Source: Acidimicrobiia bacterium
GTDB lineage: Bacteria > Actinomycetota > Acidimicrobiia > Spongiisociales > Spongiisociaceae
Length of the DNA stretch: 39,845 nucleotides
Direction of reading: 5' to 3'
Assembly: GCA_011523395.1 (NCBI GenBank)
Contig: WTGW01000141.1
Span: forward strand, 1-39,845
Part shown: one piece after another, positions 19,279 to 28,655 of the stretch
Layout: each line of letters opens with the position of its first letter
Position numbering within the stretch: the stretch's first letter is position 1
Made by a program: the position numbers and the translations under genes
The notes under the pieces: generated by a model
The model's database searches: none
What the model saw: only the letters and a program-made list of their open reading frames with translations
Told to the model about the DNA's origin: nothing

Positions 19279-20766
19279 ATGTCCTACCCGCATCCCCGGC
19301 TTGCGAGCACCACGATCTCCGAGCTGGCAGGCAGGATCGAGCGCCGGCAGCTCAGCTGTGTGGACCTGGCGGGGATGTATCTGGAGAGGATCGCGGCCAT
19401 CGACCGCCAGGGCCCCCGCTTGAACTCGATCATCGAGTTGAACCCGGACGCGCTCGAGATCGCGGCGAGGCTCGACGAGGAGCTCAGAAGTGGAACAACC
19501 AGAGGTCCGCTTCACGGCATGCCGATCCTCGTCAAGGACAACATCAACACGGGAGACCGGATGCAGACGACTTCCGGGTCGTTGGCCATGGTGGGCACGC
19601 CGGCCGATGAGGATGCTCCGCTGGTTGCGGGACTCCGCCGTGCCGGGGCGCTGATCCTCGGCAAGGCGAACCTCACCGAGTGGGGTGACTACAGATCGCC
19701 GAAGTCGATCGACGGCTGGAGCGGTCGGGGAGGCCAGACACGCAACCCGCACGTACTCGACCGGACTCCGCAAGGTTCGAGTGGAGGATCAGCTGTCGCC
19801 GTGGCCGCCGGACTGTGTGCGGGTGCAGTGGGCACGGAGACCAATGCCTCGATCGTCAAGCCTGCTGCGGTTAGCTCTGTCGTCGGGATGAAACCGACCG
19901 TTTCGACCGTCCCGCGCGGCGGATTGATACCGGTCTCCACTACCCAGGGATCGCCCGGACCCATCGCTCGATCCGTTGTGGACGCTGCGATCCTGCTGAC
20001 CGCCATGGCCGGCAGCGGCCGCCGTTACGAAGCGGCCTTGGAGGAGAACGATGTGTCCGGTGTCCGCATCGGTGTCCTGCGCGGTCATCCCTTCTCCGGC
20101 TACAACCGTTATACCGATGAGGTCTTCGAGGAGGCCCTCGAGACGCTGCTCGGGCTGGGGGCGGTCCTGATTGACGCGGAGATCCCGTCGACCCCGGAGA
20201 TGCTCGAGGCCAACGCCTCCGATGAGCTCTATCTCTGGGAGTTCAAGGCAGGTATCGATGCGTACCTCGAACAGCGCAAAGGTGTGCCGATGAATTGCCT
20301 CGAAGACCTGATGGCCTTCAACATCCAGCACTCCGACGCGGAGATGAGGTTCTTCGGCCAGGAGGTCTGGGAGCGCGCCGTGACCAAGGGTCCATTGAGC
20401 CAGAAGGGGTATGTGGAGGCTCTGGAGCACCGACGGCGCCTTTCACGACATGAAGGGATCGACGCGACCTTGAATCGGCTCGACCTCGACGCCTTTGTGG
20501 TCGCGACTGACCGGCCACCCTATGTGAGGGACCCTGCGGTCGAGCACACTCCGCCCCCCGTGCCGTCGGCTCTGCCCGCGGCGATGGCCGGCTACCCCAT
20601 CATCACGGTTCCGGCAGGGTTCGTCTTCGGCGACCTGCCGATCGGTGTGAGCTTCTTCGCCGGAGCGGGCAGCGAAAGCCGGCTTCTCGGGATTGCGCAG
20701 GCCTTCGAAGGGGCCATGGGCGCCTCTACACCGCCTCGATTCCTGAAGACCCTCGAACTCGGTTGA
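19279..20766 (+). CDS. Amidase (amidase signature family)
   Basis: A 495-residue amide hydrolase with the Ser-Ser-Lys triad: Lys86 (ILVKDN), Ser167 (QGSSGGSA) and nucleophile Ser191 (GTETNASIVKPA). The 24-residue distance between the two serines is exactly that of the family. The normal GTETDGS reads GTETNAS here, two conservative changes next to the nucleophile. It would hydrolyse a small amide, peptide-like or aryl-amide substrate to acid plus ammonia in the cytoplasm; the substrate is unknown. GAGG lies nine bases before ATG 19279, eleven bases after the sortilin-like gene, so they are probably one operon. It is convergent with the second sortilin-like gene. Confidence 0.9.
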   Translation: MSYPHPRLASTTISELAGRIERRQLSCVDLAGMYLERIAAIDRQGPRLNSIIELNPDALEIAARLDEELRSGTTRGPLHGMPILVKDNINTGDRMQTTSGSLAMVGTPADEDAPLVAGLRRAGALILGKANLTEWGDYRSPKSIDGWSGRGGQTRNPHVLDRTPQGSSGGSAVAVAAGLCAGAVGTETNASIVKPAAVSSVVGMKPTVSTVPRGGLIPVSTTQGSPGPIARSVVDAAILLTAMAGSGRRYEAALEENDVSGVRIGVLRGHPFSGYNRYTDEVFEEALETLLGLGAVLIDAEIPSTPEMLEANASDELYLWEFKAGIDAYLEQRKGVPMNCLEDLMAFNIQHSDAEMRFFGQEVWERAVTKGPLSQKGYVEALEHRRRLSRHEGIDATLNRLDLDAFVVATDRPPYVRDPAVEHTPPPVPSALPAAMAGYPIITVPAGFVFGDLPIGVSFFAGAGSESRLLGIAQAFEGAMGASTPPRFLKTLELG

Positions 20767-20819
20767 GGTCGAAAGGCAGCCTCACCGCCACGCTGGTGCG
20801 GCTCTGCGAAGGTCGGGGG

Positions 20820-23800
20820 TCACCCGCCGGCCCGATGGGGCAGGCCTTCGAAGTCCACGTCCAAGACCTGTCGCAGGCGTGCCAACTGGGCATCGATCTG
20901 CTCGAAGTAGATCGAGACCACGCTCGATGCCTGTCTTGTCGGCTTGGCATCCGCGCTGGCAATGACGCTGATCACCGTCGTCAGGCCTTGGATCAGAGCC
21001 TTCTCACCACGACCGAACGTGTCACTCAGGGGGCCGGGGAGGACTATCAACTCCTTCTCGACAGACGCAAGCTCGTCGAGCACAGCCTGGGCTCTCCGAG
21101 ACGCCATGTTCCCGGTACCGGCCCGTTGCTCGATCCGGCGCCGTGCTTCGCGAAGCCGCGCCAGGGCACCGTGCGCCTCGCTTATCTTGTCGCGTATCGA
21201 CAAGAGGGCTGAGAGCTGCCGCTCCAGATCGTCTTGCGATACCTCGCGTCGGGGATCGTTGACCACCACTAGGGGCGCGGTCTGCACGCTCGTCGAGCCG
21301 TCCGGCCTCTGTACGGTGAGCCTCACCTCGTACTCGCCCGGCACGACGAGGGGGCCTCGATCGGCTTCTCCTCCCGCCGGGCCTCCGGGCAGTGGCATGG
21401 CTCCTTCGTGGCGAAGATCCCACACCAAGCGACACACACCCGGGTCCTTGGGCACCCGGGGCGCGACTCCTTCCGGGTCGTAGTCAGGGGCCGACCGGAT
21501 CGACCTCACCACACCCTTGTCGCCGTAGAGGAAGTCCAGGGTGATCACCACGCCGGGATCGGACGCGGTCGCGTCGCTCAGGTAATAGTGAATCGCCGCG
21601 CCGGTAGGTCCGGTGGAGCCGGCGTCGAGATAGCGCCGCTCCACCTGCCCTGTCTCGTCTGCCTGGGCCACGAAAGTCGCCGCCTTGCCCAGAGCGGTCC
21701 AGTAGTCCTTGCCCTCAGCGGTGACCCACGCCGAGGTCAGATGGGGAAGCACCCTCCAGGTCTTTTTCGGGGTGAACAGGAAGTCGCCGGACAGGGAAGG
21801 GTCCTGGGCCACCCGGCGCAGCGGGGTCAGGTCGTCGGCGATCCAGAAGCCGCGCCCGTGGGTGGCAACGACCAGATCGGACCCGTGAACCTTCAGGTCG
21901 TACACCGGGGTGGTGGGGATCGTGGACCACCTGAGCCAGGTCGACCCATCGTCCACGGATACGTAGAGGCCGGTCTCGGTTCCTGCATACAGGAGCCCGT
22001 CCACAATCGGGTCGCTGCGCACCACCCTGACGAAGTCTTCAGCGGCGATGGCTTCATCGCCTTCACCGACAATGCTCACCCAGGTCCGGCCATGATCGTC
22101 GGTGCGGAGTAGGAACGGCCGGAAGTCGTCGAGCATGTATCTCGTCGCCGCGAGGTAGGCGGTGCCCCGGCGATGCCGGGACGGCTCGATGCTCTTGACG
22201 AAGGTCCACTCAGGAAGGTCGGGCGGTGTGACATCCTCCCATGTGGCCCCTCGGTCTCGGCTCAAGTGGACAAGGCCGTCATCCGACCCGGCCCACAGCA
22301 GTTCCGGCTCGAGCGGGGACTCGCTCAGCGCTGTGATCGTGCAGTAATCCTCGGCGCCCGATGTCTCCTTCTTGATGGGCCCACCCGAGAGCTGTTGTTT
22401 CTCGGGATCGTTCCGTGTGAGGTCAGGACTGATGACCTCCCAGCTGTCACCGAGATCGCTCGACATGAACACGACGTTTCCTGCCGCATACAGGACGCCC
22501 GGGTCATGAGAGGAGAACAGGACCGGGAACGTGAAGTGGAACCGGTACTTGAGATCAGACGGCGCTACACCGTCGTGGGACTCAGGCCAGATGTTGATCA
22601 GACGTATCTGTCGGCTGCGGTGGTCATAGTGTTGAAGGGCGGCTCCGCGACCCGGAGAGCTCCCTATTCCCCCCGCCACCACCGTGTTGTGGTCACCGGG
22701 ATGCACTGCCACCGAGCCGCTCTCACCGGTGCCCGTCTCGCGGCAGTCGACCATGGTGATCGCGCCGTCGGTCGTACCGCTGGGCACGGCAATGGTGGAG
22801 TTGTCCTGCTGGGTGCCGTAGACGTAGAAGAAGGGTGCGCGGTTGTCCGTGTCCAGCCGGTAGATCTGCGCTGTGAGCTGGTTATTGACGGTGCTCCAGG
22901 ACGCTCCGGCGTCGAAGGAGACATTGGCGCCCCCGTCGTTGGCCGAGATCATGCGGAGGTTGTCGCCAGGGTCGATCCAGAGGTCGTGGTTGTCATCATG
23001 CTGGGTGGCGATTCTCTCGAAACTGACACCCCCATCATCGGATCGCCACATGTGCGAGTTCATGACATAGACCCGATCCTCACGCAGCGGGTCGGCCTTG
23101 ACGTGCGTGAAGTAGAAGGGTCGGTTGCGGAGTTCACGCTTCGCGCTCACCAGACTCCACGCCCGGCCGAAGTCGTCGGACCGGTAGAGGCCCGGCGCCT
23201 CGGGCGATTCGATCAAGGCCCAGAGCCTTCCGGGGCGCGCTCCGGAGGCTGCCAGTCCCACCCGGCCGATGATCGCCGACCGGGGAAGCCCCTCGTTCCG
23301 CGTGATCTCGGTCCAACTGTCGCCGCCGTCGGTCGATCTCCAGATCCCGCTGTCGGGCCCCCCGCTGCTCATGTCCCAGAAAGTGCGGCGAGCTTCCCAG
23401 ACGGCCGCGTACAGCATGTCGCGAGAGCCCGCGTCCATGGTGATGTCGATTGCGCCGGCTTTGGTGCTCGTGTGAAGCACCCGGTCCCACGTGTCGCCGC
23501 CGTCGAGGGTTCGATAGATCCCGCGTTCGGGATTAGCGCCGAATGCGTGGCCCAGGGCAGCCACGTAGACACGTTCCGGGTCGAGCGGGTCGACCAGGAC
23601 CTCGCCTATGTGCCGAGTGTCCGCCAGACCCGTGTGGTCCCACGTGTCGCCGCCGTCCCTCGATCGGTACACACCGTCGCCGGGCGAGACATCGTTGCGG
23701 ATGCAGGCTTCACCCATCCCCGCATAGATGATTCCGGGGTCCGTGGGTGAGACCGCCAGGGCGCCCACTGACGCCGTTCCCAAGTACCCATCACTGACGT

Positions 23801-23981
23801 TCTCCCAGGTCAACCCGGCGTCATACGTCCTCCAGATGCCTCCTGCGGCTGCTCCGAGGTAGAAGACAGAACGTCTGTCGGGATCCCCGGCGACCGCGAC
23901 CGATCTTCCGCCGCGAGGAGGGCCGATGCAGCGAAACCTGATTCCCCTCAGAACCTGGCGTGTGGTGTGCCTGCTCGACAA
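20820..23981 (-). CDS. Large sortilin/VPS10-like BNR-repeat protein (copy 2)
   Basis: This 1053-residue paralogue of the protein at 16046-19267 aligns along its whole length. Both begin with the same FRCIGP/RGGR and VAVAGDP/RRSVFY core and keep the same Asp boxes (TYDAGLTW, SRDGGDTW, STDGGDSW, SDDFGRAW, SDDGGVSF, DRGATW). They also share the ATHGR.FWI.DDL motif near two thirds of the length and the C-terminal helical part ending in ADAKPTR. It too lacks a signal peptide. The TTG at 23981 is the best start, with GAGG-rich sequence just upstream. It is convergent with the amidase and divergent from the MFS gene. Sequence divergence is large enough to mean an old duplication, so the two probably have distinct partners or ligands. 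Confidence 0.85.
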   Translation of the reverse strand: MSSRHTTRQVLRGIRFRCIGPPRGGRSVAVAGDPDRRSVFYLGAAAGGIWRTYDAGLTWENVSDGYLGTASVGALAVSPTDPGIIYAGMGEACIRNDVSPGDGVYRSRDGGDTWDHTGLADTRHIGEVLVDPLDPERVYVAALGHAFGANPERGIYRTLDGGDTWDRVLHTSTKAGAIDITMDAGSRDMLYAAVWEARRTFWDMSSGGPDSGIWRSTDGGDSWTEITRNEGLPRSAIIGRVGLAASGARPGRLWALIESPEAPGLYRSDDFGRAWSLVSAKRELRNRPFYFTHVKADPLREDRVYVMNSHMWRSDDGGVSFERIATQHDDNHDLWIDPGDNLRMISANDGGANVSFDAGASWSTVNNQLTAQIYRLDTDNRAPFFYVYGTQQDNSTIAVPSGTTDGAITMVDCRETGTGESGSVAVHPGDHNTVVAGGIGSSPGRGAALQHYDHRSRQIRLINIWPESHDGVAPSDLKYRFHFTFPVLFSSHDPGVLYAAGNVVFMSSDLGDSWEVISPDLTRNDPEKQQLSGGPIKKETSGAEDYCTITALSESPLEPELLWAGSDDGLVHLSRDRGATWEDVTPPDLPEWTFVKSIEPSRHRRGTAYLAATRYMLDDFRPFLLRTDDHGRTWVSIVGEGDEAIAAEDFVRVVRSDPIVDGLLYAGTETGLYVSVDDGSTWLRWSTIPTTPVYDLKVHGSDLVVATHGRGFWIADDLTPLRRVAQDPSLSGDFLFTPKKTWRVLPHLTSAWVTAEGKDYWTALGKAATFVAQADETGQVERRYLDAGSTGPTGAAIHYYLSDATASDPGVVITLDFLYGDKGVVRSIRSAPDYDPEGVAPRVPKDPGVCRLVWDLRHEGAMPLPGGPAGGEADRGPLVVPGEYEVRLTVQRPDGSTSVQTAPLVVVNDPRREVSQDDLERQLSALLSIRDKISEAHGALARLREARRRIEQRAGTGNMASRRAQAVLDELASVEKELIVLPGPLSDTFGRGEKALIQGLTTVISVIASADAKPTRQASSVVSIYFEQIDAQLARLRQVLDVDFEGLPHRAGG

Positions 23982-24085
23982 CTACCTCGTCTTCCTCTCC
24001 TTGGGGGCCTCAGCACAACGTTGAGCGGGGATCCGGCGGACCAGATCCGGCGTCGGGTCTCTGACCCGATGCCGGCCCTCCGAGA

Positions 24086-24110
24086 CAGATTGTCAGCAAT
24101 ATACAATCTG
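24086..24110. promoter_or_regulatory. Perfect 8-base inverted repeat (CAGATTGT-N9-ACAATCTG)
   Basis: CAGATTGT (24086-24093) and ACAATCTG (24103-24110) form a perfect inverted repeat with a 9-base A+T-rich centre. It lies between the divergent sortilin-like gene and MFS gene, where it could be an operator for either. It overlaps the word TTGTCAG-N11-CTGACC, which resembles the inverted repeat before the solute-binding protein gene at about 31733. Confidence 0.5.
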
Positions 24111-24167
24111 ACCAACCTACCGGCAGGGCGAAGAAACTCAGAGTAAGTTCGATCGGAGCCGCTCCTA

Positions 24168-25517
24168 GTGATCGATCGGACTAACCGGGATGGGAGCGTT
24201 GACAGCACCAATTGGACGTCAACCGAAAATGTCGTGCAACGCCCAACGCTCTTGTCTGTACGTGGCCATGGCGCCGTGAAGCCGATGGCCACCCGTATCT
24301 ATCCGTCCCTGGCCGTTCCGGCCTACCGATTGCTGTGGTTGGGGATGGCCCCCTCGCTTCTCGCGTTTCACATGGGTGTCGTCGCCGGTGGTTATGCCGC
24401 GGTGACCCTCACAGGCTCGGCCTTCGTCGTGGGGCTGGTTGGCGGCGCCTGGGGTATCCCGGTCGCGTTGATCCCGTTTGCGGGAGGAGCCGCCGCGGAT
24501 CACCGATCGAGAAGGCGCATCATGGTTGCCTCCCACCTGGCCGTGGCAGGGTCGGCCGGGCTCATCGCCTTACTCTTTCTGACTCAGACCCTGACATGGT
24601 GGGCTCTGGTCATTCACGGACTGGTGCTCGGCGTAACCCTCTCGTTTCTCACTCCCGCCCGCATCGCCTACTCGATCGATGCCGTCGAGCACCGACTCGT
24701 GGCCAACACGATGGCTGCCTTCTTCTTCATCTCGCAGGCCATCGCGATCGTCGGACCGGCTGCGGCGGGAGTGCTCCTGCGCTTGCCCGCGGTCGGCATC
24801 GGCTGGACGTACGTGGTCATCGGCTGGCTCTATGTGGTGGCAGCCATCGTCCATTCCCGCCTGCCCGAGACGCCGAGGAATGGCAACGGCGCAGTCACCA
24901 CGTGGGGCCAGGTACGCGGCGGGATCGCATTCGTGCTGTCGAACCCACCCCTACCCAAGCTCCTCGGCCTCACCGCTCTGATCGCCTTCGGGGGCATGGC
25001 GTACGTGTATGTGCTGCCGATCTTCACCGATCAGACCCTCCGGGCCGGGCCCGAGGAGTTGGGACTGCTGGTGGCCGCGAGCGGAGTCGGCGGGTTGATG
25101 GGGGCCCTGGCCGATTCGGCCTTCTCCGAGCCGCGGCATCTCCGGCTTGCCCAACGGTTCGCAGTGTTCGGCTTGGGACTCGGGCTGCTGGCATTCGGAA
25201 CAGCTCGCTCGGTTTGGGTTGCGATGGCTTGGGTCGGGCTCATCGGGTTCTGCTTCACGACGGGGCTGATCGCCAACAGCTCACTGCTGATGACTCACCC
25301 TGACGCCAAACGGTTTCGCGGCCGGCTGGCGAGCCTGTACCAGGTAGCGATCGCCTTGGGTCCGATCGGTGCGGTTCCGGTCGGCTTGCTGGCCGACGGG
25401 GTTGGCCCCAACCTGGCTGTAAGCCTCGTTGGCATGGCAGTACTCGTTGCCGCTGCGCTGTCCACGCGGAACCGGATGAGCGTGCCCTCGTCGAGCCCCT
25501 CGGGTGATCGGCCGTGA
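24168..25517 (+). CDS. MFS transporter, probable exporter (EntS-like MFS_3)
   Basis: This is a 12-helix major facilitator protein. The motif A loop between helices 2 and 3 reads AADHRSRRR, and the overall pattern resembles the enterobactin-exporter-like (MFS_3) branch that exports siderophores or drugs. The GTG at 24168 has GGAG nine bases upstream and gives 449 residues with a ~39-residue unstructured N-terminus. The alternative ATG at 24285 gives a more typical 410 residues but has no ribosome binding site. The last codons overlap the following FAD oxidoreductase start (GTGA), so export and oxidation are probably linked. An inverted repeat lies 58 bases upstream. Substrate unknown. Confidence 0.85.
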   Translation: MIDRTNRDGSVDSTNWTSTENVVQRPTLLSVRGHGAVKPMATRIYPSLAVPAYRLLWLGMAPSLLAFHMGVVAGGYAAVTLTGSAFVVGLVGGAWGIPVALIPFAGGAAADHRSRRRIMVASHLAVAGSAGLIALLFLTQTLTWWALVIHGLVLGVTLSFLTPARIAYSIDAVEHRLVANTMAAFFFISQAIAIVGPAAAGVLLRLPAVGIGWTYVVIGWLYVVAAIVHSRLPETPRNGNGAVTTWGQVRGGIAFVLSNPPLPKLLGLTALIAFGGMAYVYVLPIFTDQTLRAGPEELGLLVAASGVGGLMGALADSAFSEPRHLRLAQRFAVFGLGLGLLAFGTARSVWVAMAWVGLIGFCFTTGLIANSSLLMTHPDAKRFRGRLASLYQVAIALGPIGAVPVGLLADGVGPNLAVSLVGMAVLVAAALSTRNRMSVPSSSPSGDRP

Positions 25518-26863
25518 GCCTCGGCGCCGCCAGCGGTCCGGATGCCGTGCAGCTGGGTCCTGTGGTGGAACGCACGATTCCATCGTCGGCCGATGTCGTG
25601 GTGATCGGTGGCGGGATCATGGGTGTCGCCAGTGCCTTCTTTCTTGCTCGGGCAGGTCGATCGGTGGCCGTGATCGAGAAGGGAAGGATCGCCGGGGAGC
25701 AGTCGGGCCGGAACTGGGGCTGGATACGGCAACAGGCTCGGGATGTCGACGAATTGCCCTTGATGATCGAATCCAACCGGATATGGCGGACAGCCGAGCG
25801 TGAGCTGGGGGCTGACATCGAGTGGACCCAAGGGGGCAACCTTTCACTCGCAACGGATCCGGTCCGCATCGCCTTTTTCAAGGAGTGGCTTGCCGTCGCT
25901 CGCGACGTCGGATTGGACACCCGCCTCCTGACCCCGACCGACGTGTCGGAGATCTTGCCCGAAGTGCAGGGGCGATGGCGGGGCGCGATGTTCACGCCGA
26001 GCGACGGGCATGCCGAACCGACCAAGGCAACGTGGGCGTTCGCGCGGGCGGCCGAGAGGGCAGGGGCAACCATCGTCGAGGGATGCGCAGTCGATCGGAT
26101 CACGGTCGAGCGGGGCCGAGTTACGGGTGTCGAGACAGAGAGGGGTGTCATCCGGGCCCGCCACGTGATCTGTGCGGCCGGGGTCTGGTCGGCGCGGCTA
26201 CTGCGTGGCGTGGGCATCGACTTGCCGGTCCGGATCGTCCGAGCCACGGTGGCCGGTACCACACCGATCGACCCGCTGACCGAGATCGCCGTCGGCTACC
26301 ACCCGGTCGTGTCCTTCCGGCAGCGTCGCGACGGCACCCTGTACATCGCCTCAAGCGGGGGCGATCACGACGTCACGCTCCAGTCCTTCCGTCACCTCCG
26401 CATGTTCCTCCCGAACTACCTGAAGAACCGCCGGATGCTCCGGATCCACGTCGGACGTCCGCTGGGAAGGGACGTGACCAACGCCGTGCTGCGCTCGAGA
26501 CGCCACCGCCGTCCCTGGCGGACTGAGCGGGTGCTCGCCCCCTCGGCAAGCGAGGAGAAGGTTCGCGAGGGTGTCATCGAGTTCCGGAAGATGTTTCCGG
26601 ACCTGGAGTTCGAAGTCGCCCACACCTGGGCCGGCTATATCGACTCGACACCGGACGCAGTGCCCGTCATCGACCTACTCGATCGGCCGGCGGGTCTGGT
26701 CATCGCCACCGGGTTCAGCGGGCACGGCTTCGGCATGGGCCCGATCGTCGGACGCGTCACGACGGAGCTCGTTGTCGACGGGAACCCGTCATTCGACCTC
26801 TCCGCCTTCCGTCTGTCTCGTTTCGCGGACGGCAGCTACAAGGAACCGCGCCTCGTCTCGTGA
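25514..26863 (+). CDS. DAO-family FAD-dependent oxidoreductase (amino-acid oxidase-like)
   Basis: A 449-residue flavoenzyme with the FAD motif VVIGGGIMGVASAFFLA (GGGIMG at 32-37), the motif GEQSGRNWGWIRQQARD and a C-terminal GFSGHGFGMGP. This pattern belongs to the glycine/sarcosine/D-amino-acid oxidase-type DAO group. It is only distantly related to the oxidoreductase at 11925-13244, so the two probably use different substrates. The GTG start overlaps the MFS stop by four bases, which argues for one operon. It has no signal peptide and should work in the cytoplasm or at the membrane face. Confidence 0.88.
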   Translation: MSLGAASGPDAVQLGPVVERTIPSSADVVVIGGGIMGVASAFFLARAGRSVAVIEKGRIAGEQSGRNWGWIRQQARDVDELPLMIESNRIWRTAERELGADIEWTQGGNLSLATDPVRIAFFKEWLAVARDVGLDTRLLTPTDVSEILPEVQGRWRGAMFTPSDGHAEPTKATWAFARAAERAGATIVEGCAVDRITVERGRVTGVETERGVIRARHVICAAGVWSARLLRGVGIDLPVRIVRATVAGTTPIDPLTEIAVGYHPVVSFRQRRDGTLYIASSGGDHDVTLQSFRHLRMFLPNYLKNRRMLRIHVGRPLGRDVTNAVLRSRRHRRPWRTERVLAPSASEEKVREGVIEFRKMFPDLEFEVAHTWAGYIDSTPDAVPVIDLLDRPAGLVIATGFSGHGFGMGPIVGRVTTELVVDGNPSFDLSAFRLSRFADGSYKEPRLVS

Positions 26864-27310
26864 ACCTTGCGCGACCTGCATGGACAACCGCGAGTGGGGG
26901 CTAGGGAACGCCGCCCGCCCCGGCCAGACAATGCAAGCGGGGCGGCCAAACAAGGAACTTCTACAAGAGCTCGAAAACCGCGGGGTTAATCGCCTCGACA
27001 TCGACAGTGAGTGGCGGGAGTCGTAGGAAAAACAACGAGTTCGCCGTCCTCGATCCGGCGACCGAGGAGGTGCTCACCGATGTCTCGAGCGCGTCGCCAG
27101 AGGATGCCACAGCCGCGGTCGCCACTGCTCATGAGGGGGCGCAGAGCCGGCACATCTTCTAAGAGGGCGTGCTGATTTCTCAGTCGGTGGGGTTCCAGCG
27201 GTCATGGCTTGGCCATGGGTCGATCGTGGGACGCCTGCTTGCCGAGGTGACTCCTCGAGAGGGAAGAGCCCGGTCAGTTACTCTTGTGGCACCTCAAGGA
27301 GCACTCTCTC
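26864..27310 (+). other. 447-base gap with a gene relic and a weak small open frame
   Basis: Apart from the aldehyde dehydrogenase relic listed separately, this gap has a 48-codon open frame at 26880-27026 starting at ATG with no ribosome binding site; I would not call it a gene. A possible 8-base-pair GC stem (CCGCCCCG and CGGGGCGG, around 26912-26945) lies downstream of the FAD oxidoreductase and may act as a weak terminator. No T-run follows. Confidence 0.35.
27028..27162 (+). pseudogene. N-terminal relic of an aldehyde dehydrogenase gene
   Basis: The frame from about 27028 to the TAA at 27160-27162 reads FAVLDPATEEVLTDVSSASP and then EDATAAVATAHEGA. This is the standard N-terminal strand-helix of NAD-dependent aldehyde dehydrogenases (xxVxNPATxExxxxVxxAxxxDVxxAVxAA). 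It lacks a usable start codon, stops after ~44 codons, and nothing of the remaining ~430 residues follows. It is therefore a remnant of a gene that may once have worked with the upstream FAD oxidoreductase. Confidence 0.65.
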
Positions 27311-28492
27311 TTGGCTGATCTTTCGACTCCCTACCAGGACGACGCCTGGGACCTGGACACGTTGCTGATTCACGGGTGGTCGGAGCCGAACGCAGACGGG
27401 GCCATCGTTCCGCCGATACACCCGGCCTCGACCTTCGTCAGAAGCCGCATCGATGACGATGCTCGCTACCACTACGCACGGCGGGCCAATCCCACTCGTG
27501 ATGCGCTCGAGTCCCTCCTTGCCGGTCTCGAACATGGTGTTTCCGCTTCCGCGTTCTCATCCGGTATGGCCGCGATCAATGCGGTGCTTCAGCTCCTGTC
27601 GGCAGGTGACCGCGCCGTGGTCGGGTACGACAGTTACCTCAGTACCTATCACCTCTTTGCGAACGATCTGCCTCGGTACGGTGTCGAGGCAGACTTCGTC
27701 GATCTCTCCGATCCGGAGGCCGTGCAGGCCGCAATCAAGCCGAACACCCGACTGATCTGGATCGAGACGCCGACCAACCCCTTGCTCGACATCGTGGACC
27801 TGAGGGCCCTTGCGGAGATCGCTAGCGGGATCGGTGCGCTGAGTGTCGTCGACAACACCTTCGCGTCTCCCTACTGCCAGAATCCGCTCGATCACGGCGT
27901 GGACCTCGTGGTCCATAGCACTACCAAGTATCTCGGAGGACACAGCGATCTGCTCGGCGGGGCGGTGACCTCCAGCTCGGAGGATCTTGCTCGGCGCATC
28001 GCCGATCGCCAGTACCTCTTGGGCGCTATCCCCAGCCCGTTCGACAGCTGGCTGCTCATGCGGGGTATCCGAACTCTTGGTGTCCGGATGTGCCGGCAGA
28101 TGACGAGTGCCCAAGCGGTAGCCGAGTGGTTGGACGATGATCCGCGGGTGGCTCGGGTCTTGTATCCGGGCCTCTCAGACCATCCACAGCACGAGTTGGC
28201 GCATGCGCAAATGCGCGGCGGGTTCGGCGCCATGGTTTCGTTCGAGATCAGAGGCGGCTCGGAGGCGGCCAGGCTCGTCTCTGAGCAAACGGCATTGTTC
28301 AGGCTGGCTACGAGCCTGGGCGGTGTCGAATCGCTCATCTTTCCGCCCACGGCCTGGCTCGAAACCGACCCTGAGCTGATGGCAGCTATCCCGAACTCGC
28401 CGTGGGCGCACCATCCCGGTCTGATCAGGCTCTCGATCGGGATCGAGTCCGAAGAGGACCTCATCAACGACCTGGATCGAGCCCTCGGGTAG
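27311..28492 (+). CDS. Cys/Met-metabolism PLP-dependent enzyme (cystathionine synthase/lyase type)
   Basis: A 393-residue fold-type I PLP enzyme. Lys206 in VVHSTTKYLGGHSD binds the cofactor and Asp181 in VVDNTFASP pairs with the pyridine nitrogen. Members perform gamma- or beta-elimination/replacement on cystathionine, homocysteine or methionine. The usual YGGT-type loop before the cofactor Tyr is replaced here by YDSYLSTYHLF, so the exact reaction is uncertain. I chose TTG 27311 because AAGGAG lies nine bases upstream; the frame opens slightly earlier at 27284. It stands between the relic region and an alpha/beta hydrolase, with no clear sulphur-pathway neighbours, so a catabolic lyase role is as likely as methionine biosynthesis. 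Confidence 0.88.
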   Translation: MADLSTPYQDDAWDLDTLLIHGWSEPNADGAIVPPIHPASTFVRSRIDDDARYHYARRANPTRDALESLLAGLEHGVSASAFSSGMAAINAVLQLLSAGDRAVVGYDSYLSTYHLFANDLPRYGVEADFVDLSDPEAVQAAIKPNTRLIWIETPTNPLLDIVDLRALAEIASGIGALSVVDNTFASPYCQNPLDHGVDLVVHSTTKYLGGHSDLLGGAVTSSSEDLARRIADRQYLLGAIPSPFDSWLLMRGIRTLGVRMCRQMTSAQAVAEWLDDDPRVARVLYPGLSDHPQHELAHAQMRGGFGAMVSFEIRGGSEAARLVSEQTALFRLATSLGGVESLIFPPTAWLETDPELMAAIPNSPWAHHPGLIRLSIGIESEEDLINDLDRALG

Positions 28493-28655
28493 CCGGCTAG
28501 CACAGTAACTCGCCGACCGCTTCGGGCGTGGCCATCGTCATGCGCTCGGCCCTCACTGGTAATGTCGTCGACTGTAGATCGCCCGCGATCGCTGGCGGGG
28601 CGTTCTCCTCAGTCCGAGCCGGCCGGGTCCGGACAGCACCGCATGGAGGATGGTT

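Noticed and set aside
22173-23750. Long plus-strand open frame antisense to the second sortilin-like gene
   Set aside because: It is a shadow in high-GC DNA: no family similarity, atypical composition, and the minus strand holds a clear full-length protein homologous to the first sortilin-like copy.
24212-25303. Plus-strand frame overlapping the MFS gene
   Set aside because: Arg-rich shadow of the transporter gene in another frame.
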